64,000 bases of DNA from Callaeas wilsoni (Eukaryota; Chordata; Aves; Passeriformes; Callaeidae): the NCBI GenBank assembly GCA_013398955.1, contig VWPU01003130.1, positions 1 to 64,000 of the forward strand, given 5' to 3'. The first letter of the stretch is position 1, and every line of letters begins with the position of its first letter. The notes below the pieces were generated by a model. That model ran no database searches, had not been told where the DNA came from, and saw nothing but the letters and a program-made list of their open reading frames with translations. Positions 54,301 to 64,000 of this stretch are shown one piece after another. The translations under genes and the position numbers were made by a program.

Positions 54301-57300
54301 AAGAAATGCTTTGCTTTGCCATTTGCAGACATTATGATTGTTGCACATTTATATTTACTTTGTTATTTGCAGAAGAGCAAGTTTCTGCCATGCCAGAGAT
54401 GGTGCCTGTGCACACTGAAAGGGAGCAGCTGGGAAAGTTACACTGCCCAGGTCCTTCTAGACATACTGCCGTACATCCCCAAGCCTCAGCAGCAAGGCAG
54501 CTTTAAGGCAATCTCCAGAGCTTCACCAGCCTTGTGAACCCAGGGAAAAAACACTGCTGGCTGCTGTCCCTCAGCACAGCCTGCTGCCTACTAGAGTTGT
54601 CTCACGTGTGCCAGAGGGAGCCTCAAGGGCCACCATCCCCGTGGGTGGCACAGCATGTACTTACTTCCATGCTGCAATCATCCTTGCTGCTGGGCTAGAC
54701 CAAGCTCTACAGCAGCTGCAACACTCAATGTTACTGATGTGCACTCGGGCTATTTCTTCAGCTTGGGTAATTTAATGAGGTTCATGGTTTTCAAAGTGCA
54801 GGTGATAAATACAGTGACCTAAATAGCACAGTGGCAACCCCGAGAGGATGTGGCATAGAGAGATCTGTGCTGTGGCTGGCTCTGCAGTGGAGCCTGCTGT
54901 CTTTCACTCATTGTCTGGGTCCACCCAGCCCAGGCTTAGCAAAGCACTTGTGTGTGTGTCTAACCTTCACATGCCATCCTTGCCATCTCCCTGGCCGAGT
55001 TAGGGCTTTGATCTACATTCACTTGCTACCCAGCAGACTGTCAGTCCTTTTAATACCACAGCCTTAGCTCATCTGGCATCTTGCCACATTAATTGGAAGT
55101 TAATTACAGTTTCCAGCAAGTCCACTGAGATGTTAAACTTTTGTATTGTCACAAAGTTGAAGGAACGAGATGTCACTCCCTGTCTTTTTACCTCTGCTAT
55201 TTTATAGAACTTGTGGGTTTAAAATATGCAACAGTGTTTTTATTAAGATGCAGAAAGGTTCTAAAAATTTTATTTCTGAGAGTGTGCTACTACATCAGTA
55301 ATATGTTTACTAAACATTTACTAAAAGTGCTTTCAAGAAAGTGGAATATAATTTAAAAACAACAGTTACCAAGAACATGGAATTAGAATTTGCTTTATGC
55401 AGTGTGTGGGTACAATAGTACCCTCAATGGTTGAAAAGTATACACAATTTTAATATGCATTTTGGAATTTTCTGTTCATTAATCTTTTGTCCTTTTTTCT
55501 GCTAAGACAGTTTTTGTATTTCATGCTCAAAAATAAAGGGAAAAAATAAGGAAATCCCTGCATTGGTTTAAAGGTCTTGACCCACATCATGTGTTTTCCC
55601 TTGTTTAGCAGATGAATCAGAAAAAAATAAAAGGAAACAATGAAACAGATGTGCAGAAATATTTTAAATATGCACAAGCTGAAGCTACTGAACTGCTCTT
55701 GTATTTTGAATAGTCTCTGTATGCAACAAAAAAAGTGAAGATAGAGAGTCTTGGTTAGTCGTCATGGGCTTAGAAGTCCTGCGTCGCATCTGTCCAAAGT
55801 CTTTTTCATAGATCAGAAGTGACCACACCAATTTTGTTACAAGTACATACTGGCAAGTGCTACAGCAAAGGCCACATGAAATTGTAAAAGCATAGCTGCA
55901 GCAGACTTCTATATTAATTGCTCAGAAATAGATTTTTAGACACAGTAAGATACTGCAGGAATGTGAATTTTAAGATATTCACCAGTGTTAGAATTACAGC
56001 AGCTTGCTGGCTTTCATGGGCTTCATCACTGTTCTCTCTGTTCTTGTCTTCATTCATTTCTGGTGCATCCGTGAGTAACCCCATGTCATCATTACAGTTG
56101 CCTTCTACTTCCAGCTTAATGCCATCTTCCTCTTCATCCACAATTTCATCAGAGGCCTCTGCAAGCATCTCTAGCCTGTATGAACAGAAGTAGCCCAGGC
56201 TTACTCTGAAACTGAAAAAGCTCACCAGAGAAAGATAACAGAAAACCTAGACCTGCCCCCATGTGTAAGGCATGTATTTTCCTGACAGGGAAAACAACTG
56301 TCCAAATGCTTCCACTAAGTTCATGTGAAGGCCCATTTCATTGCTGCCTCCAGCAAAACCCAGAAAGCACTACTACAGTTCACCTTCAAGGTCGTTATGA
56401 CAACACTGCACTAAATTCAATAGCTGTAATGTTGAAGGACTTTCGTTATAAGTTCATAAAACAAAAATGTAAGTCTCCCCTTCCCCCCAGTAAAGCATGT
56501 ATTTACTTCTACACTGCAGCTAAGAAATTGCACAATAACAGAACTCAAATAGCAATTTAGCAAGAAATCTGTTTCTTGGGATAGCTCACAATTTCTTCAA
56601 AAACAAGACCGTCAATGGAAGCACACCCACAATGACTTTGTCAGACAGCAGCCCTCTTTTCAAATCCTACTGCTTGCTTGTTACAATTAATGCAACTATA
56701 ATATTTGATATTTTGCTACGCTTCCAGTGGCTTCACAGCCCAAGTGGTTTCACAGGAAGATGTACATGGAATGGAGGAGCATTGGCAGTAGGAGTTTATA
56801 GAGCAGCCAAGACACTGTAAACCTAAAAGAATGTGAATAAATAGTCCACGCAAGAGAACAAGACTTGACTCCAGTTGCAGTGGTGGTGAGGCACTGGAAC
56901 AGGTTGTCCAGAAAAGCTGTGGATGTCCTGTCCTTGGAAGTGTTCAAGGCCAGGTTGGATGGGGTATTGAGTAATCTGGTCTAGTGGAAGGTGTCTCTGC
57001 CCATAGCAGCAGTATTAGACTGGATGATCTTTAAAGATCTCTTCCAATCCATACCATTCTATGAGTCTATGATCTCCAAAAGTACAGCCCTTTTGTTTGT
57101 CTAAGAAAAGGAAGAACGAGCTGAATCATTCAGGCATGAACAGTGAGGCAGGAAAAGTGACTTTACCAGTCTTCCTCAGAGGCCCTTTGCTCCTGTTCCT
57201 TCTCCTCATCTTCAGCCAGCTCTTGTTCTACTGCTTCCAGCTCAGCAGATGTTCTCTCCAGCAGAGCTGACACAGCATCCTGCTCACAAGGAAAAAGAAG

Positions 57301-60300
57301 ATGAAACCAGAATTGAATGATACATAAGAGGTAAAAAAATGATGCTTGCAAGAGGTGCATTACCCTACTGCTCCTTGATGTCAGCAAAAACAATGACCCC
57401 AAAATCACAAGGATAAGGGGTTTGAATTGTCAGTGTATAGCACATTGAATGATTATTTTTATACAGAGTAAATCTCAATGAAAAACAATTGGTTTTAAAA
57501 TGATAATGCAATCAAATATGCTCCTGCCATCCTTCAATGTATTTTCTCGTCTTCCCTCTCATACTTGTAGTGTTCTTACGTGAAAAAAGGGCGCTCTTGG
57601 AAGTTGTATTTTCTATGCAGTTCTCTTAAGAAGGGATTAAAGCAGAAGAGCTTATTCAACCAGAAGAGTTAGTATGTTTTGCATAAACAGCATGTTCAAT
57701 GCCATGGCTTTAAGTATGCAGATTCAAATAGTTAACAAATAGCAATTTTTGATGTGTGCATGCGAAAATAAATTACACACTTAAGGAAGTTCTTCAGCAA
57801 CATTCTTCCTAAAAAGAAACACAGCTGAAGGGTTTCAAATCAGGAGTGCAATTTTGTATCCAGTAAAAAGCATCTGCACTATCCCACTCCAGTTTGACAC
57901 CCCATACAGGCCCTACTCATACAAAGTCACTCTAGACAAAAGTGCCTGCAAAACAGCGCCTTGTACCTTCAGCAGAGGGCAGTTCACACATTCAAATAAC
58001 TACAATGCAACAGCACAACTGAAGTCTCTGGCTTTTTTCTTGCTATCACAGTAATAGCCAACACATCGCTCACCAAGTCCAGTGAGTCCAGTGACTCTGA
58101 TTGCTTGCTTAACTGAAAGAGGTATTCATCATTTTGTTCCTTGGGTTTTTTGCCAGGACTCTGCTTGCAAGGCAACAGGTTGTACCACAGAGTACAGGTC
58201 TCATCAGAAAGTGATAAATCTGCCAGGCTGATCTGAGTCCCAGACTGCACAAAATAAGAAAAAGGAAGAAAATTATTTAAATTTGTTCTGTTTCCTACAA
58301 AACATTCTACTGTACTCATCATGCAAAACAGCACAAATTTGACATGAACCTTAATTCCCTTTTTAACTCTACAGTTTCCTGTTTCCCTCCACTTCTAGTT
58401 AAAATAGACAAATAGAAGTACATGGAAAAGTCCTTCATATTGTCCATTTTGTCATCTCTTATTTCAGTCTGCAGAAATGTCTCCCCACATGTACCGTGCC
58501 CCATAGCACGGTATTGCACATGCCTGCTCTACTGCATTCAGTAATGAAAACTTGTGCAGCACCAGCTTGTGGGGCAGCAGGTGTCACATGATTTTTCAGC
58601 TGTCCTACCACAAAATCCTCCATATGGCAAATAATGGATGACCTTGCTTGCTCTAACCAGGGAAGAAGGAGATGAAAAGCCAGTAAAAGAGATTAAGAGA
58701 CCCTTTCATTTGAACAAGCGCTGACATCCACTGAGTTGGTACTCTGGGAAAACTTCTGAAGTACTCATGTTTGGGCTGTGCCTTGGAGATTAAAATCCTC
58801 TGTTCTTTGGCAAAGCGTATTATCTCCACAGCTACTGGGCTGCACACATAGCTCTTGCCAAAACTCTGGTCCTGTTGTTCAGGGCTTTCTGCTGGGGATG
58901 GTACTCCCAACTCTTTTTATTTGATCTTGTGAATAACCCTTGTCTTCTTTGGGGTTTTTTGTTATTGTCGAGTCCTTTCTTCACCTTTGTATCCTGCCTG
59001 ATGCTGCATTTTTGTTCTGTTGTCCTTCCCTTTCCTCAGGAGAAAACTCTTACATACTGAAAAAGGCCAATGCATTCCCCAGGAATTAAGTTAACTTCTA
59101 CATTCTGAAAGTGAGAAGCTGTTTCACAGTAGTTGGAGCTGATGAACCCCAGTAGATTCCAGCATCTCCTCAGTGTGTTGTAATTGAAAAAAATCTCACT
59201 GTGCTACTAAAATCCCTCTCATGGTGAAAAATTAGACTTGAGTTGTACCAGACCATGCAAAAGCAATTTGAAAGTAAATGAAGCATCACTGATTCGGTGA
59301 TGACTACGATTAACCACAAAATTTAAAGTGACAGCTTCCAGTGGGCTGATCTATAAATGTCATGCTTTTTTATTTCAAGAGCTCATAAAGACCAAAAAGG
59401 TGTCCATCATATAATCTAAAATAATGTCCACAACATAATTTAGTTTGTTCTTTGTGACAAGTTGTGATAATGAGGGTTTGCTATTTTTTTAATGCTCTTC
59501 TTCAGCTTGTATTTTAAAACCTAGCATTAAAATAATGTTGCATTGAAGTTTATGGCGGTTTTATGTATAAAATGGCAAAGACGGAATATCAATCTGTAAT
59601 TAAAGGGTTAAGGTAGTGTTAGAATTATCAAAATACCTTCCATCCAGGATTAGATTCTGTACCAGGAGTTTGAGAGAAAGGCAGTATTCTAGGTACTATA
59701 GCAACAACTAAGTTACGCTTCAGACTTTGTCTCCAAGTGCTGTGGAATTTCAGCAGCCTTGACCATCGAAATACAAGGGGACACTATAAACAAATGCATG
59801 CCAAAAAAGCACCAGAAATAAAACTGCATACCAAGCATTCTTCCCGACGACTTCTACTGACAGCACAAACATCTACTCTCAGTGTCTTCTGTAGCAGTGT
59901 TACTTGAGAAATGGCTACTCTGAATATCTCGTTGAATAAAATGGTTTCCATGGCAGGATGAACTTTAGTGCGGAACAGACAGCTGATATCAGTGGAGGAT
60001 GGAAGGACTGCTACTCTAATATACCTGCCGGAAACAAAACAAAATCTTTACCTCTGTTTAAACTGGCACTTGCTGGTGATGTACAAGAGAAGTTCACCCC
60101 ATCAGTTTAAGGACTGCATAGCAACGAAATGGAACAGTAACTTATCAGTGGAATGAAAAAGAGGTGACAAAGATGAGTGAGAAACTCCTCTTGTCCCTTG
60201 CAGAAACATTTCCCAAAAAGGAAGTTTTGTGCCTCGTAAGGTAGTAGCAAGAGAGGTAGCAGTTTCTGACTCTATCCAAGTTTAGTACTGTAAACAATGA

Positions 60301-63300
60301 AGATCATGTCACAGATGGGAGGAAACAAGTCCTTAATGTTAATTAAAAAAATGAGAAAAACTGGGGTGGATGTAAAAATTAAACTCTTAGAATGATGCAA
60401 GCAACACTGAAAAGCAGTGATGTCTTTTAATCTTTTAAGGAAACAAACCAAACAAAACTTCCAAAGAAAGCAGAAAACTAAGGAAAGCAAGGAAGCAAAT
60501 AGATAGGGGCATAGCTGCTTAAGATCAATTAATAAAATATTAAGTGAAACTTGGAAGACTGCATTTCGCAAGCCTAAATTTAAGCACAGAGAATAACTTG
60601 AAATTGTTACAAGGCTGCATTTGTTTTATATAACGAATGGATATTATGTGGATGAAAGTTGTACTAACTAACTTGTAGGTCTCACTTTAGCAGCAGCTTA
60701 ACAGAGTAAAGCCATTTTTAATGCAATTTGTATATGCTATTTACCTATTGCACAGTTTCTCATACACACGAATGAGCATAGTTTTACATGTTTTCTGTGC
60801 CTATCCATTAGTCTGTTTCTGGTACTGTCTTTAAATATAAATGGCATTCACTGGAGAATAGAATGCAATGAAGCTGGCTAAAGCAAGAAGAAAGAGTAGG
60901 CAAATGTAAATGATTCTGGAAAATACTTTTTCTCTAAAAATTTATAATACTACTATATTTTCTGACTTCGTGCATAGTTTTGTTAATTAAAAAATTTACA
61001 TTAGTTAAATCAAAAGAAATTAGGTCTGTGAGAAATTTGATTTTTTTACTTGAATTTGGGCATAGTCTTTATTCCCCAGTTATGCCAAACTTCTTGGAAT
61101 AAAGAGCAAAATCTAAGTTGTTTGGTTCACATGTACAGCCTGGATAGCAGTTATCCAGCATTTTGACATGCCAGTCCTGAGGTGAAGTGGTAGCATATTG
61201 TAACTCCAGTAATGCTGCTGCTCTATTCACATAACTGTAGGTGAGCAGTCAGCATGGTCTACTGAGAACAGCCATTTTAAGAGACTAAGCAATTAAAAAC
61301 ATTTATAAAAGATGTAGGAATAGAAGATAAAGTGTATCAAAAGTATGTTTAAAAGGTGGTTCATTGGAACTTTCTTTTAATAACTGTTTGCCAATTTATT
61401 GGCATCAGGTCAGAATGAAGGGTGAACAAAGAAGTGAAAGATAAATTGTTCTCTCACTTTGTTGTACAGGAGTGGTTACTTTTGTTTTCATTAATAAACT
61501 TAAAGAGTCAATCAATGAATCAGATTTTACTGTGACAAACCTACAGCTTCTCAACTGATGAAGAAGTGACCCTGACACAGTAACTCTTCAACTATGCTCT
61601 ACCTAGGCTAAAAGTGAGCAGTTTCTGCAGTATCAGTAACACCTCATGTCAAATCTATTCCTCCATGTGTAAAGGTTCAGTAAAGTACTAATTTATCCAA
61701 CTGATGTTCCAGGAAATGCAGCTATAATGTAGCATCGTTTTCTGGATCCAATTTTTATTATTGTATGTATCCGTACGGATAATACATATATGCACACAAG
61801 TGCAAGTGACAGAAAAAATGCAATTTGCAAGGTCTTGCCTTTACCCTGCCCCTTCTTCCTCCTTGTTTTGTGTAGCTTTAATTTCATCAAATCTCTTTTA
61901 GCAGCAGCAGGTCTGGACTTCTTGACTATTAATTACAATTTCATGCTTTAATTCCTAAAAAGATCCCTGCTCTGACCTAGCTTTATGTTACTGAACATCT
62001 TTTTGCTGTTCCACTTTATCTGCTTTTCCTCTCACCTGTGTCAATTTATTCTTCCACAGTTTTTCTGTATTCTTGTGCTAAGTATTAGTGGACTTGGAAA
62101 GTCAGCAGGGGAAAGACTAGTTCAGAGAAGGAAGGGTAGTAGTAGAACAATCATTTGTTATTAACAAAAACAAACATAAAAATCCAGCAAGCACCCAGGC
62201 CTCTATCCTTATTGCATCCTTTCCATACCCAGTGGCTTCCTATTTATTTGCCAATCAAATTTAAGGCAATGGGATACAAAGGGAAAGAAACCAAGAAAAC
62301 CACATTTGCCAATTTGGACATTGATTATGTCCTACTCCAATCTTATTAAGCTTTTCAACAGTTTAAGGTAGTCTTACAGTCTGTCAAAAAGCTCACTCCA
62401 GTATAAGTGTCCTCGGGGCAACCTGTACTATTATACAGATGAAAATTTTGAATTAGAAACTCAGTGGTAACATATTCAGGCTTTTCTGTTCATTTTCTAC
62501 ATATGATTTGCACTGTAATTTACTTTTAGACTTTGCATGTTGCTCCAATTTGACTCAAGAACTAATTTTTAGCAGACCTCCAAGCTCCAGTCGTTAGGGA
62601 TGGTATCTCAATGTGACTGTGCTTGTCCACTTGCAATTTATTAAATTACCCCTTTCTTTTAAAAGCTCACTTAAAAGACAAATACTGCTTTAAATACTGT
62701 TTTACTTCAAAAAGACATATAAATGTAAACAGACAACATTCTGAACTGAAAGAATGCCAAAGTATCAAAAGAATGTTTTTAGTAACTACAGAATAGCTGT
62801 TTTGCACTCACAAAGCTAGAATGTTTAGAAACAGTAGATAAAACATCATTTTAAAATCCTTTTTATTCCAGGTTAGTGGAATGTGCATATTTCCTGATAA
62901 CATCTTATTCTTGCAGTATCGCTGGAATATGCAAAATCTAAATACTACAACAGTTTGAAAAGTTTTGTACATACTTCAGGTGCTCTTAAGCCATAAATCA
63001 ACAGATTCCTTTAGAGAATTTTTAGAATTTATTATTATACTCTTATATTTTAACACTGCTTCTCAGTGATTGTTTGACTTACACCTTAGAGCCAAGGGGG
63101 ACAGAAAATGCTGGAAGGTTTCTAAGCCGTACTACGATTATCACGAAACTTGAATTGCTGTGGTCATATCTGTTAAAGAAAGGACAACACGAGGGAAGTT
63201 TACTATTCACATTTATGGATCAACAGAAATATTCCCTTTGCTGGTCACTCACCTGAGTCCTATTTGTACCTGAGCAGCCTCTAGAGTTGTTGCATCATCT

Positions 63301-63359
63301 TCACTATATACAATGTCCTCAGTTTCATTTGGTCTAGGAAAACCAGGCAAATACTCAAA
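42276..63359 (-). CDS. WWC2: WWC2, C-terminal half (eleven exons, 5' part outside window)
   Basis: WW and C2 domain containing 2, a KIBRA-family scaffold that promotes LATS1/2 activity in the Hippo pathway and binds membranes and atypical PKC partners in the cytosol. Eleven minus-strand exons join in frame into 519 codons plus stop, against about 1,190 residues for the full protein. Order within this partial protein: pre-C2 linker (1-28), C2 domain (about 29-155), acidic linker (about 187-290), a conserved basic and Ser-rich block with RSQTFSPGERNQYICR and NRSDSDSSTL (about 328-353), a coiled coil (about 394-429), and a helical tail ending in the PDZ ligand ADDV. All ten introns are GT-AG with matching phases. 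The WW domains and N-terminal coiled coils must lie to the right of the window. WWC1 and WWC3 are the alternatives; the C-terminal sequence, as I recall it, and the claudin neighbours favour WWC2. Confidence 0.95.
42343..44319 (-). other. WWC2: WWC2 last coding intron (j-k)
   Basis: 1,977 nt, AT-rich. A somewhat CpG-richer stretch near 43,930-44,110 (for example 'cacgcgtcac') has no open frame. No repeat family was recognised. Confidence 0.6.
44320..44447 (-). CDS. WWC2: WWC2 coding exon j
   Basis: 128 nt, phase 0 in and phase 2 out. It reads AEQSKEEQKQGLSAEKLMRK, then ASKDVCRLREQSQKVPLQVQSF and the first two bases of an Arg codon, giving a charged helical stretch. Acceptor is 'gatacag' and donor is GTATGG. 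Confidence 0.96.
44543..44617 (+). mobile_element. CR1 LINE 3' tail in WWC2 intron i-j
   Basis: 'ggcagtgtcaggtttactgt', then 'tggactcaatgatattaaag' and 'gtcttttccagccta', ending 'gactctatgataat'. This is a CR1 3' terminus in sense on the plus strand; only the last 75 or so bases remain. Confidence 0.85.
48955..49150 (-). mobile_element. Old CR1 LINE remnant in WWC2 intron i-j
   Basis: The plus strand follows the reverse complement of a CR1 3' region: 'ctccaacctcctgctcacag', 'cagggtcttgaccagttagg' and 'cagaatacctccaac'. Divergence is substantial and the boundaries are approximate. It has the same orientation as WWC2. Confidence 0.65.
49903..50145 (-). CDS. WWC2: WWC2 coding exon i (coiled coil)
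   Basis: 243 nt, phase 0 both sides, 81 codons. After VCQPIMRRAAQECPVRTS comes a heptad-like helix LDLELDLQASRTRQNRLNDE continuing LQALRDLKQKLEEMKGRG, then LEDERFQKLLKQAEKQ. In the family this part lies in the region that contacts atypical PKC. Acceptor is 'aactcag' and donor is GTATGA. Confidence 0.96.
50146..51228 (-). other. WWC2: WWC2 intron h-i
   Basis: 1,083 nt, AT-rich, with no repeat or extra exon recognised. Confidence 0.7.
51229..51321 (-). CDS. WWC2: WWC2 coding exon h
   Basis: 93 nt, phase 0 both sides, 31 codons. It reads LNRSDSDSSTLAKKSLFVRN then ATERRSLRVKR, a Ser-rich then basic stretch continuing the conserved block of the previous exon. Because both edges are phase 0, the exon could be skipped in frame; nothing shows that it is. 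Acceptor is 'ctgacag' and donor is GTATGT. Confidence 0.95.
51322..53838 (-). other. WWC2: WWC2 intron g-h
   Basis: 2,517 nt. Several overlapping open frames lie at about 51,850-52,660 on both strands, but none has a domain or fits the phases of the flanking exons. No LINE fragment was recognised. Confidence 0.6.
53839..54003 (-). CDS. WWC2: WWC2 coding exon g (conserved Ser/Arg block)
   Basis: 165 nt, phase 0 both sides, 55 codons. It starts VDKETNTEESVNEN and ends with SSRQRPFVRNSMIVRSQTF followed by SPGERNQYICR, the most conserved linear block of the C-terminal region and a likely kinase and partner docking segment. Acceptor is 'ttcacag' and donor is GTAAGA. Confidence 0.96.
54004..55982 (-). 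other. WWC2: WWC2 intron f-g
   Basis: 1,979 nt. A 112-aa plus-strand frame at 54,199-54,537 has no recognisable family and is not supported as a gene. No LINE piece was seen. Confidence 0.6.
55983..56175 (-). CDS. WWC2: WWC2 coding exon f (acidic region)
   Basis: 193 nt, phase 2 in and phase 0 out. It reads LEMLAEASDEIVDEEEDG, then an acidic region and APEMNEDKNRENSDE. The MLxEASDEIV block is a WWC2 hallmark in my recollection; the rest is low-complexity and less conserved. Acceptor is 'catacag' and donor is GTGAAT. Confidence 0.94.
56875..57074 (+). mobile_element. CR1 LINE 3' fragment in WWC2 intron e-f
   Basis: Sense on the plus strand, so antisense to WWC2. It shows 'gtgaggcactggaacaggtt', 'gtgttcaaggccaggttgga', 'ctggtctagtggaaggtgtc', 'ctggatgatctttaaagatc' and a 'ttctatgagtctatgat' tail. 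It is relatively well preserved. The 65-aa minus-strand frame here belongs to the repeat. Confidence 0.93.
57167..57279 (-). CDS. WWC2: WWC2 coding exon e (acidic helical linker)
   Basis: 113 nt, phase 0 in and phase 2 out. It reads DAVSALLERTSAELEAVEQE then a Glu-rich run ending EEDW, with the Trp codon split over the intron. Acceptor is 'gtgagcag' and donor is GTAAAG. A CR1 fragment ends only about 90 bases beyond the donor. Confidence 0.95.
57280..58073 (-). other. WWC2: WWC2 intron d-e
   Basis: 794 nt, with no repeat or extra exon recognised. Confidence 0.7.
58074..58244 (-). CDS. WWC2: WWC2 coding exon d (end of C2)
   Basis: 171 nt, phase 0 both sides, 57 codons. It contains SGTQISLADLSLSDE and LWYNLLPCKQ, the last C2 strands of WWC proteins, then a polar linker KPKEQNDEYLFQ and SLDSLDL. 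Acceptor is 'ttgtgcag' and donor is GTGAGCG. Confidence 0.95.
58245..59831 (-). other. WWC2: WWC2 intron c-d
   Basis: 1,587 nt. It contains an open stretch of about 50 codons near 59,636-59,790 on the gene strand that ends at a GT. Both flanking exons are phase 0 and join directly into a continuous C2 domain, so I do not count it as an exon. Confidence 0.7.
59832..60024 (-). CDS. WWC2: WWC2 coding exon c (C2 domain)
   Basis: 193 nt, phase 2 in and phase 0 out. It reads YIRVAVLPS, CLFRTKVHPAMETILFNEIF (the FNE segment typical of C2 domains in this family), then VTLLQKTLRVDVCAVSR and REECL. Acceptor is 'ccggcag' and donor is GTATGC. Confidence 0.95.
60025..63082 (-). other. WWC2: WWC2 intron b-c
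   Basis: 3,058 nt between two confident exons, AT-rich, with no recognised LINE piece, RNA gene or additional coding exon. Confidence 0.7.
63083..63169 (-). CDS. WWC2: WWC2 coding exon b (C2 domain)
   Basis: 87 nt, phase 2 in and phase 2 out. It contains the C2 strands YDHSNSSFVIIVVRLRNL and PAFSVPLGSK. Acceptor is 'ttaacag' and donor is GTAAGTC. The split codons at both ends restore Arg and Val. The 60-aa plus-strand frame across this exon is its shadow. Confidence 0.93.
63253..63359 (-). CDS. WWC2: WWC2 coding exon a (pre-C2 and first C2 strand)
   Basis: 107 nt, phase 0 in and phase 2 out. It reads FEYLPGFPRP, an acidic TEDIVYSEDD run, then LEAAQVQIGLR, which opens the C2 domain. The donor is a strong GTGAGTG. 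The acceptor 'ccgaag' has a poor pyrimidine tract, so the upstream edge is slightly less certain than the others. It is separated from the next exon by an intron of only 83 nt. Confidence 0.88.
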
Positions 63360-64000
63360 CTTCGGAATATTATAGTTAGCTTTCAGCAATTATTAAGATA
63401 TGCATACACAGAACATACATCCATTCTCCTAAACATGCTGATTTAATTATAGCATGCACTCCAAATAAGAATTTCAGAGCCTACGCAACAGCAGTGCTTG
63501 TTTTAGGGACAGTCGCTGCTGGAACAGTTTGGCAACTGCAGCCATGATTCAGAAAGGCCTGAGACTGATTACTGAAGATTACAGGCAATACTATATAAAC
63601 TAGTATGAAGAATCCTATAGAAGTTGTCTGGTCAAAAAATAACAGGAAATATGTTTCTTATATCCTGATCACCGCAGTGAACATTAAGCCTCAACCTGGA
63701 TTATTTTAATACCAACATTACAACAGAGTTTTTTTCTTGTCTTTTCTATAACCACTTTTTAAAAATAAAAACATTCCAAAAAGTTGCTACGCAATCTTAA
63801 AAATCCTTAACAAAGCAAGAAGTAAAAACAGTAACTCTGAGTATTGTCAATAGAGTCACATGGCAGAACCTGCATAGTTTAAATCAAGCTTTTCTCTTGG
63901 GAACACTTCTAGCAAGAAAAAAACCCCCGAGATTATAAAGAAGTATATTAATGCTATTTGACCAAGTTATACAAGCACAAAAAATAACCCAAATCAAACT
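63360..64000 (-). other. WWC2: WWC2 intron continuing past the right edge
   Basis: About 640 bases upstream of exon a on the gene strand. No further WWC2 exon was recognised. A 23-codon frame starting with ATG near 63,546 (MAAVAKLFQQ) has no known relatives and is probably chance. Confidence 0.6.

Noticed and set aside
54199..54537. 112-aa plus-strand open frame inside a WWC2 intron
   Set aside because: No domain or homology recognised; cysteine- and leucine-scattered translation typical of chance frames.
59636..59790. About 50-codon open stretch on the WWC2 strand ending at a GT donor
   Set aside because: The neighbouring exons join in phase 0 into a continuous C2 domain, the stretch matches no WWC2 sequence I know, and a stop codon and weak acceptor lie just upstream. 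RNA junction reads could reopen it.
63475..63546. 23-codon ATG frame MAAVAKLFQQ... upstream of WWC2 exon a
   Set aside because: Too short, no known relatives, and in the middle of an intron; could only be an alternative first exon if transcripts show it.

Overview
The window looks like avian nuclear DNA. It is AT-rich, has long introns, and carries several CR1 LINE pieces whose 3' ends show the bird-type tail (a 'ccttccaac...tctatgat' motif). The species cannot be told from the sequence. Gene content and order match the WWC2 - CLDN22/CLDN24 neighbourhood (human 4q35.1, from memory), seen here with WWC2 on the minus strand and the claudins on the plus strand.

Layout. Positions 1-36,100 hold no protein gene that I can recognise. 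This is intergenic sequence with CR1 remnants (1-463, about 1,345-1,750, about 2,436-2,700, about 3,590-3,645, about 4,820-4,990, 10,509-12,225, about 27,770-27,862), poly-T/T-G-rich tracts and a few short tandem repeats. An intact, intronless claudin (CLDN22/24 type, 217 aa) lies at 36,354-37,007. A second claudin copy at 38,224-38,833 is a pseudogene broken by two frame changes. From about 39.7 to 42.3 kb is AT-rich sequence that is probably the WWC2 3' UTR. The last eleven coding exons of WWC2 run on the minus strand from 63,359 (upstream) to the stop codon at 42,276. All introns are GT-AG and all phases agree. The spliced exons total 1,560 nt, or 519 codons plus stop: the C-terminal part of the protein, with most or all of the C2 domain, an acidic linker, a Ser-rich conserved block, a coiled coil and a C-terminal ADDV PDZ ligand. 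The 5' part of WWC2 lies beyond the right edge.

How the genes relate. WWC2 is a cytosolic KIBRA-family scaffold of the Hippo pathway. The claudin is a four-pass tight-junction protein. They are convergent neighbours (tail to tail), so their 3' ends may overlap as in mammals, but nothing in the sequence shows they share a pathway.

I found no new system. The most useful observations are the exact exon structure of the WWC2 3' half, the decayed claudin paralogue whose two lesions each amount to a net loss of 16 nt, the convergent arrangement, a 26-bp near-perfect tandem duplication at 24,645-24,696, and two low-confidence candidate conserved non-coding blocks.
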